Positions 59,605-64,000 of a DNA stretch of 64,000 nt are shown here, piece after piece. Both the position numbers and the translations under genes were made by a program. Source of the DNA: Alopecurus myosuroides. Taxonomy: Eukaryota > Streptophyta > Magnoliopsida > Poales > Poaceae. Location: the NCBI GenBank assembly GCA_028641055.1, contig CM054062.1, forward strand, positions 18,285,639 through 18,349,638, written 5' to 3'. The first letter of the stretch is position 1, and every line of letters starts with the position of its first letter. The notes below the pieces were generated by a model, which worked only from the letters and a program-made list of their open reading frames with translations, did not search any database and was not told the origin of the DNA.

Positions 59605-60267
59605 TAATATGTATAAAGAGAAAACATAGAGCCAAAAAAGAAGAAATCCAGAAAAGACAGGAGAAGGACAGTGTGGAGTGGGTGACATACTGGCAGCACA
59701 GTGGACTTCTGTTAGAATCTAGCGCGTCTGTACAAAAAAATGAGCAAAGTGTATTCCTACCTGTACCCGAGATTCTACGATGAATTGTCAACACAACACA
59801 ACACAACCAGACACACAAACAAAAAAAAAGTAGAGGACCACAAGGCTGGAATACCGCGTACGCGAACAAATTTCCCATCCCCATAACCTTTTCCCTTTCC
59901 CCGTTGCTCTGGATTTCCTGTAAAGAATAGGTGGAATAATACACACCTGTACGCAAACACACCGCCAGAATCCATGCAAGGAGAAGACAACAAATGGAAG
60001 CGACCGGGCAGGGGGAGGCGGGCCCGCTGTTTTCCTGTCCCGTGCCATCAAATCCTAAAGTTCTCTGCTCTCTGATGATCTAGTCAGTTAACGATCGAGG
60101 GCATTTTCGGCAACCGGCTAATTCAAATTCAGAGGCCACGGCATAGCTTTTTTTTTTTTGTTAGTGCTTCCTTGTCACACTCCTAGGCATATATACACAC
60201 ACACAGCACGGCTGGGTCATTTCTGTCAATTCCTACTAGTCCCTACAGTTCGTTGGCGAGCTAGCTA
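59605..60267. other. Sequence between Helitron and P450 gene
   Basis: No gene is recognised. Features are an A-rich stretch (59620-59660, 59818-59830), a T10 run at about 60149 and a short CA repeat near 60195. The part next to 60267 is the original 3' flank of the P450 gene, now separated from it by the MITE. Confidence 0.6.
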
Positions 60268-60573
60268 CTCCCTCCGTTCATCTTTAGTTAGCGTTCTGGC
60301 CAAAGAACAAATACCAAGGTAGCGAGCCACTGAGCTAAATTAGAGACTGAATGGACTAACTTGTCCCTGGTACATTAAACGCATCGCACACATGAAACCA
60401 GGCATGCATTGGCCACTTCACTTGGTCGCCTCGCATCCTATGCGAATTGAAAGCATGCATGTCCAGCTGCACCCATTAATATGAGGGTATATTAGTCAAT
60501 CAACAACCAAACGCAAAGTAAATAGGGAAATATAAGAAAAGCTAGAACGCAAGGTAAATATGAACGGAGGGAG
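60268..60573. mobile_element. Stowaway MITE (306 bp) in the P450 stop codon
   Basis: Both ends carry CTCCCTCCGTTCAT as an inverted repeat (left 60268-60281, right end reading inwards from 60573). The element is flanked by TA at 60266-60267 and 60574-60575. CTCCCTCC ends and TA duplication are the signature of Stowaway (Tc1/mariner) MITEs. It overlaps the last 82 nt of the P450 ORF. Confidence 0.93.
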
Positions 60574-62671
60574 TATCTAGCCTGCTGAGTCGAATCGAAC
60601 GGCGGGGACGGGACGGGCCGGAAGATCACGGGCGCGCCGTACTGCGGGTGGAGCAGCATGAGCACCGTCGGCGCGTGCACGTACTTGGGCGACAGCTTGA
60701 ACTCGAACCGCTGCAGCAGGATGGCCACGGTGAGCTTGGCTTCCAGGAGCGCGAGGTTCTGGCCGATGCACATCCGGGCCCCGAGCCCGAACGGTATGAA
60801 CGCCAGCGGGTGCGTCGCCGCCCGGGACACGCCGCCGGCGAACCGGGCCGGGTTGAACTGCGCGGCGTCGGCGCCCCAGAACCTGGCGTCGTGGTGGATC
60901 GCCATGATCGGGACGAGCAGCTCCGTGCCGCGAGGGATCGCTATGTCGCCGAGGGTGACGTCGACCTTGGCCCTGCGGATGGTGGCCACGGCCGGTGGGT
61001 ACAGCCTCAGCGTCTCGTTCAGGATCATCCCCAGCTGGAAAACAAAACAGGACACGGAGAAGAAACAAAGTGAGGCTTTTTCTTTTCTTGTGTTGTCGTC
61101 CTAGGGGCAAGTTACCGAAACGCCCCTCTCCGGAAACGTTTTCGAAAGATCGTGCTTTCGGTCTCTCGGAACAGTGGTTTGTGGGTGGTGTACCGTTTTC
61201 AGCTTGTGGAGGTGCTCCTTGGCGGGGAGCTCGCCGGGGCCGCAGACGGCGACCACCTCCTGCCGCGCGCGGGCCTGCCAGTCCGGGTGCATGGCCAGGA
61301 GCACGGTGGCCCAGGTGAGCAGGTTCGTGGTCGTCTGCTTGCCGGCGAAGAAGAACGTCTTGCACTCCTCCACGATCTCCTCCACCGGCATGGGCTGCGA
61401 CTTCTTGTCGGCGTCGCGGGCATTGATCATGAGCCCCAGCAGGTCACGGAAGCCGTCTTTTCCCTTGTTGCCGGTCTTCGTCTCGTCCTCCTCCGCGGCG
61501 TCGCTGCGCTGGCCGATGAGCCGGACTAGGCCCCGCCTGATCTCCCGGTCCAGACCCCACGACATCCGGTTCTTCTTCGTCGGAAAGAAGCTGCAAACGA
61601 AACATGCGTCAGGACTAATTAATCGACTTTAATCATTGGTTTTGGGTCAAATCAAATGTGTTTGACGTACCGGTAGCCGGGGACGAGCACCTTGCGGAAG
61701 GCCTCGGAGGCGAAGGCCATGAGGCGGCCCTGCATGCGGAACACCACGCGCCCGGAGTTGTAGCTGCGCCCGAACGTGGCGCGCGTGATGGCCTCCTCGG
61801 CCACGGCCTGGAACCACTCCGCCAGGTCCACCTCCACCTCGCCGCCGCTCGCAAACGCCATCACGCGCCACCGCTCCGCCAGAGCCGCCACCGACCTGCC
61901 GACGTGCGGCACCAGCCTCTGCAAAACACACATCGCCGTGTCACCCGCTGCGCCGTGGCCAAATTAGGGACTCAAGACAAAGGCCAACATGCGTTCCATT
62001 CGTACGTTGAGGTTGTCGGGGTAGAAGGCCGGAGTGAGGACGCGGCGGTGGAGGGCCCACTTGTCGCCGTGGAGGCTGACGAGGCCGTCGCCCTCGAGCT
62101 GCCGGACGATGGGGTGCGCCTCGTAGCGGTCGAACGCCTCCGCGCGCGTGAGGAAGATCTCGCGGACGAGCTCCGGCTCCGCCACCGTCAGCCGCGGCGT
62201 CGGCCCGAACCATATCAAGAACGTCGGCCCTGCGCGAGACACCACAATTAAAAGTCCGTCCATCCACTGATCGCGAGAACGTGCAGCCAAAACGACAGAA
62301 ACACAAGAGAGAGAGGAAAAAAGCACAAGAGCGGCGTGCGCATGCATACCGTAGATCTTTCTCCAGTAGTGGTAGAAGGCGAGCACCCGGGGGAGCGCGT
62401 TGTGGGAGGTGGCCGGTGACATGGGCTTGGCGGTGGCCTCCGCCATAAGCGCCACCATCTCGCGAACGGAGCCGAAGAGGAACCTGTACGGCGGGCCGCG
62501 CACGCCCTGCGCCGAGAAGTGCGCCTCCAGCCTCCGCGGCCGCCACCACAGAGCGTCCGCCACCCGCGCCGCCACGTGCAGGAGCAGGCACCCCGCCGTC
62601 ACGGCGACGGCCAGCGATCCCCACGATGGCCACCACACCGGCGCGCCCATCCCCTCCTCCTCGGCGCCCAT
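60492..62671 (-). CDS. CYP734A: Cytochrome P450, CYP734A type (brassinosteroid inactivation)
   Basis: Five exons are 62671-62350, 62229-62006, 61918-61671, 61590-61194 and 61034-60492. All introns are GT-AG and all phases join into 578 codons (577 residues). Residues 10-45 hold an N-terminal membrane anchor. Further motifs are WRKIYG, then PTFLIWFGPTPRLTV, the I-helix AGKQTTTN, the K-helix ETLR, the FNPARF region and the heme-binding PFGLGARMCIG. These match the CYP72-clan CYP734A family, whose members hydroxylate brassinosteroids at C-26 on the ER and lower hormone levels; rice CYP734A6 is the nearest I recall. The normal C-terminus ends shortly after GAPVIFRP. Here the ORF continues because a MITE split the TAG stop after residue 550, adding 27 residues and a new TAA. 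The gene looks otherwise intact. Confidence 0.93.
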
Positions 62672-62811
62672 TGAATCGCTCCCCTGCTTGGTGAAACAGA
62701 GAACTCCCGGAAAGAGCAGAGGTTTCCGGTCAGCGGTGGGTTGTTCGAGCGTTCTTGGGTTGGTTTTGCAATGAGAAGGGAGCAGGAGGAGGTGGGCGGG
62801 AGGAGGCGGCC

Positions 62812-62821
62812 ATTATATAGG
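62812..62821 (-). promoter_or_regulatory. TATA box of the P450 gene
   Basis: CTATATAATG on the minus strand lies 141-150 bp before the ATG at 62671, a normal distance for a plant gene with a 5' UTR of about 110 nt. Confidence 0.7.
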
Positions 62822-63092
62822 GGAGTGGCCGGCGGCGTTGGTCGGGCCCAGCGACCGCTCTGTTCTGCTCTGTTCTGATCATGTTTTGGGTTTGTGGGAG
62901 TCAACTAGGTAGGTTTAAGCAGCGTCAATTGTCCACCATCCTGTATTGCTGACGTGGTATTTCCTGTTTCCTTTGAAACTTGGGAAAATGTCATATGAAA
63001 AGTATGGTCTTAAATTAGAAGTGCATACATCCGTGACCTAATTGCTTATCTAATTCCCAGTTATATGGGAATTTCTTGTTTCTCAGCCAACA
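62822..63092. other. P450 upstream region
   Basis: This is the proximal promoter region, without an ORF of interest. It is bounded upstream by a transposon-like end at 63093. I see no clear regulatory motif. Confidence 0.5.
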
Positions 63093-64000
63093 CACTATAA
63101 GAAATTTTACAACAAAAAATTATATCATGTGTCTCTACATATAAAAAAAATACTGACTACAATAATCCTACATTTTTTATGCCAAATGCGACAAATTATT
63201 AAATTAGGTCAACATATTTTGGACCAGCATAAACAAATGCGTTAGGTCGTCGTAAAATAAAATATGGACGCACTCACAAACATTAATGGGTGAGTACAAA
63301 TTATCACACTTATAGGAGGAAAATGTTATATCATTCATTTTAAAACAAGCTCATAAAGGTTGTGCCGTCTAGCGCAGGGCCGACATTCCTGATATGGTTT
63401 CGACCGACGTTGCGGCTAAGGGTGGGAAAAGATTAGATCTGCAATGCGAGTTTAGATCTTATTCCTCTATAATATTAATATTACGTACAATAGGAATGCT
63501 GCAAATGTATAAGAGCACTAATAAATGTATCAACTACTTTTATGACCCGCTATTTTTTCCGATATGGGGATGGTGCATCAAACCGGTGTATATGGCTGCT
63601 TTATAACCTTAATAAGAATTTGGCTCAGACAGTATTACATCTCATAGGCCGCATAAGATTGAAATTTCAATCATCAAAACAAAGACACTAACCTGAAAAG
63701 CCTATGCCTTAACATGATAGACTATAATTGAGTCGCCACCTATATCGACTGAATAAGTCTCGTGCAACTATTTCGAAATGGCGGCACTCAAAATCCACAT
63801 TTTTAAATGCATTAATCAAGAAATCGATATTTACATAGTCGGGTAAGAACATCATCAAATCACCACTTGTAGTGCCCAGAATTTTGTGACGTATATTTGC
63901 CATCTTGACTGATTCAAGATATTAGGGCAATTCTAGGAAATACTGAAAACCACCGTATACTAAAGAACCTACTAGTAGTTTATTGTATATACACACACAC
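63093..64000 (+). mobile_element. Possible CACTA transposon end
   Basis: CACTATAAGAAATTTT is close to the CACTA/EnSpm terminal CACTACAAGAAA. It would run rightwards out of the window, with ACA (63090-63092) as the possible 3-bp target site. No matching inverted end is visible before 64000 and no transposase is seen. The rest of the stretch is AT-rich and has no gene. Confidence 0.4.

Noticed and set aside
60577..62251. Long ORFs overlapping the P450 in other frames (for example minus 60577-61365 and plus 61658-62251)
   Set aside because: The region is GC-rich, so stops are rare. The P450 exons explain it fully with conserved motifs and joined phases.
62599..62904. Minus ORF upstream of and overlapping the P450 start
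   Set aside because: It overlaps the TATA box and 5' UTR in a different frame and has no domain.

Overview
The window is plant nuclear DNA from a grass, most likely a Pooideae cereal of the Triticeae type. The evidence is dense nested Gypsy retrotransposons with TGATAC-type Athila LTRs, very long TGTAACA-type LTRs, a Helitron, a Stowaway MITE with CTCCCTCC ends, GC-rich exons and long AT-rich repeat flanks. No bacterial-style gene organisation is present. Only one host gene is convincingly visible: a cytochrome P450 of the CYP734A (brassinosteroid-inactivating) type on the minus strand at 60492-62671.

Layout. 1-7310: 3' part of a Tat-lineage Gypsy element on the plus strand (integrase end, decayed antisense genes, 62-bp tandem repeats, PPT, 3' LTR). 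7311-7660 and 13501-15113: two pieces of a LINE (endonuclease; end of RT plus zinc-finger domain). Between them lies a truncated Athila-like tandem array (LTR-gag-PPT-LTR-PBS-gag, 7661-13500). 15119-17109 and 36760-38139: a minus-strand Athila element whose 5' LTR was split by a complete Tat-lineage element (17110-36759, 480-bp LTRs, TSD GAGAA). That Tat element carries an intact 1454-residue pol ORF but no gag. Opposite pol it carries a separate six-exon antisense gene with its own TATA box. A LARD-like element (20829-29840, TSD ATAAC) with near-identical 4.27-kb LTRs and only 478 bp of internal sequence has inserted into exon 4 of that antisense gene.

38140-45782: an older Athila-type LTR split by a 6.1-kb solo LTR (38693-44829, TSD AAGAG). 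45783-48051: degenerate repeat DNA. 48052-55380: a LINE-derived sequence split by a second giant solo LTR (about 48420-54318). 55443-59604: a non-autonomous Helitron carrying gene fragments, including part of an LSM2 exon. 60268-60573: a Stowaway MITE sitting exactly in the TAG stop codon of the P450 gene. 63093 to the window end: probably the end of a CACTA transposon.

The most notable points are: (i) the MITE that split the P450 stop codon and adds 27 mostly hydrophobic codons; (ii) the antisense Tat gene, whose exon phases join perfectly into 907 codons once the LARD is ignored; (iii) the gag-less Tat element whose pol ORF opens inside the LTR; (iv) the LARD with almost no interior; and (v) the Helitron with an LSM2 fragment. 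All boundaries were read by eye from the sequence. Family names rest on recognised motifs, not on database searches.
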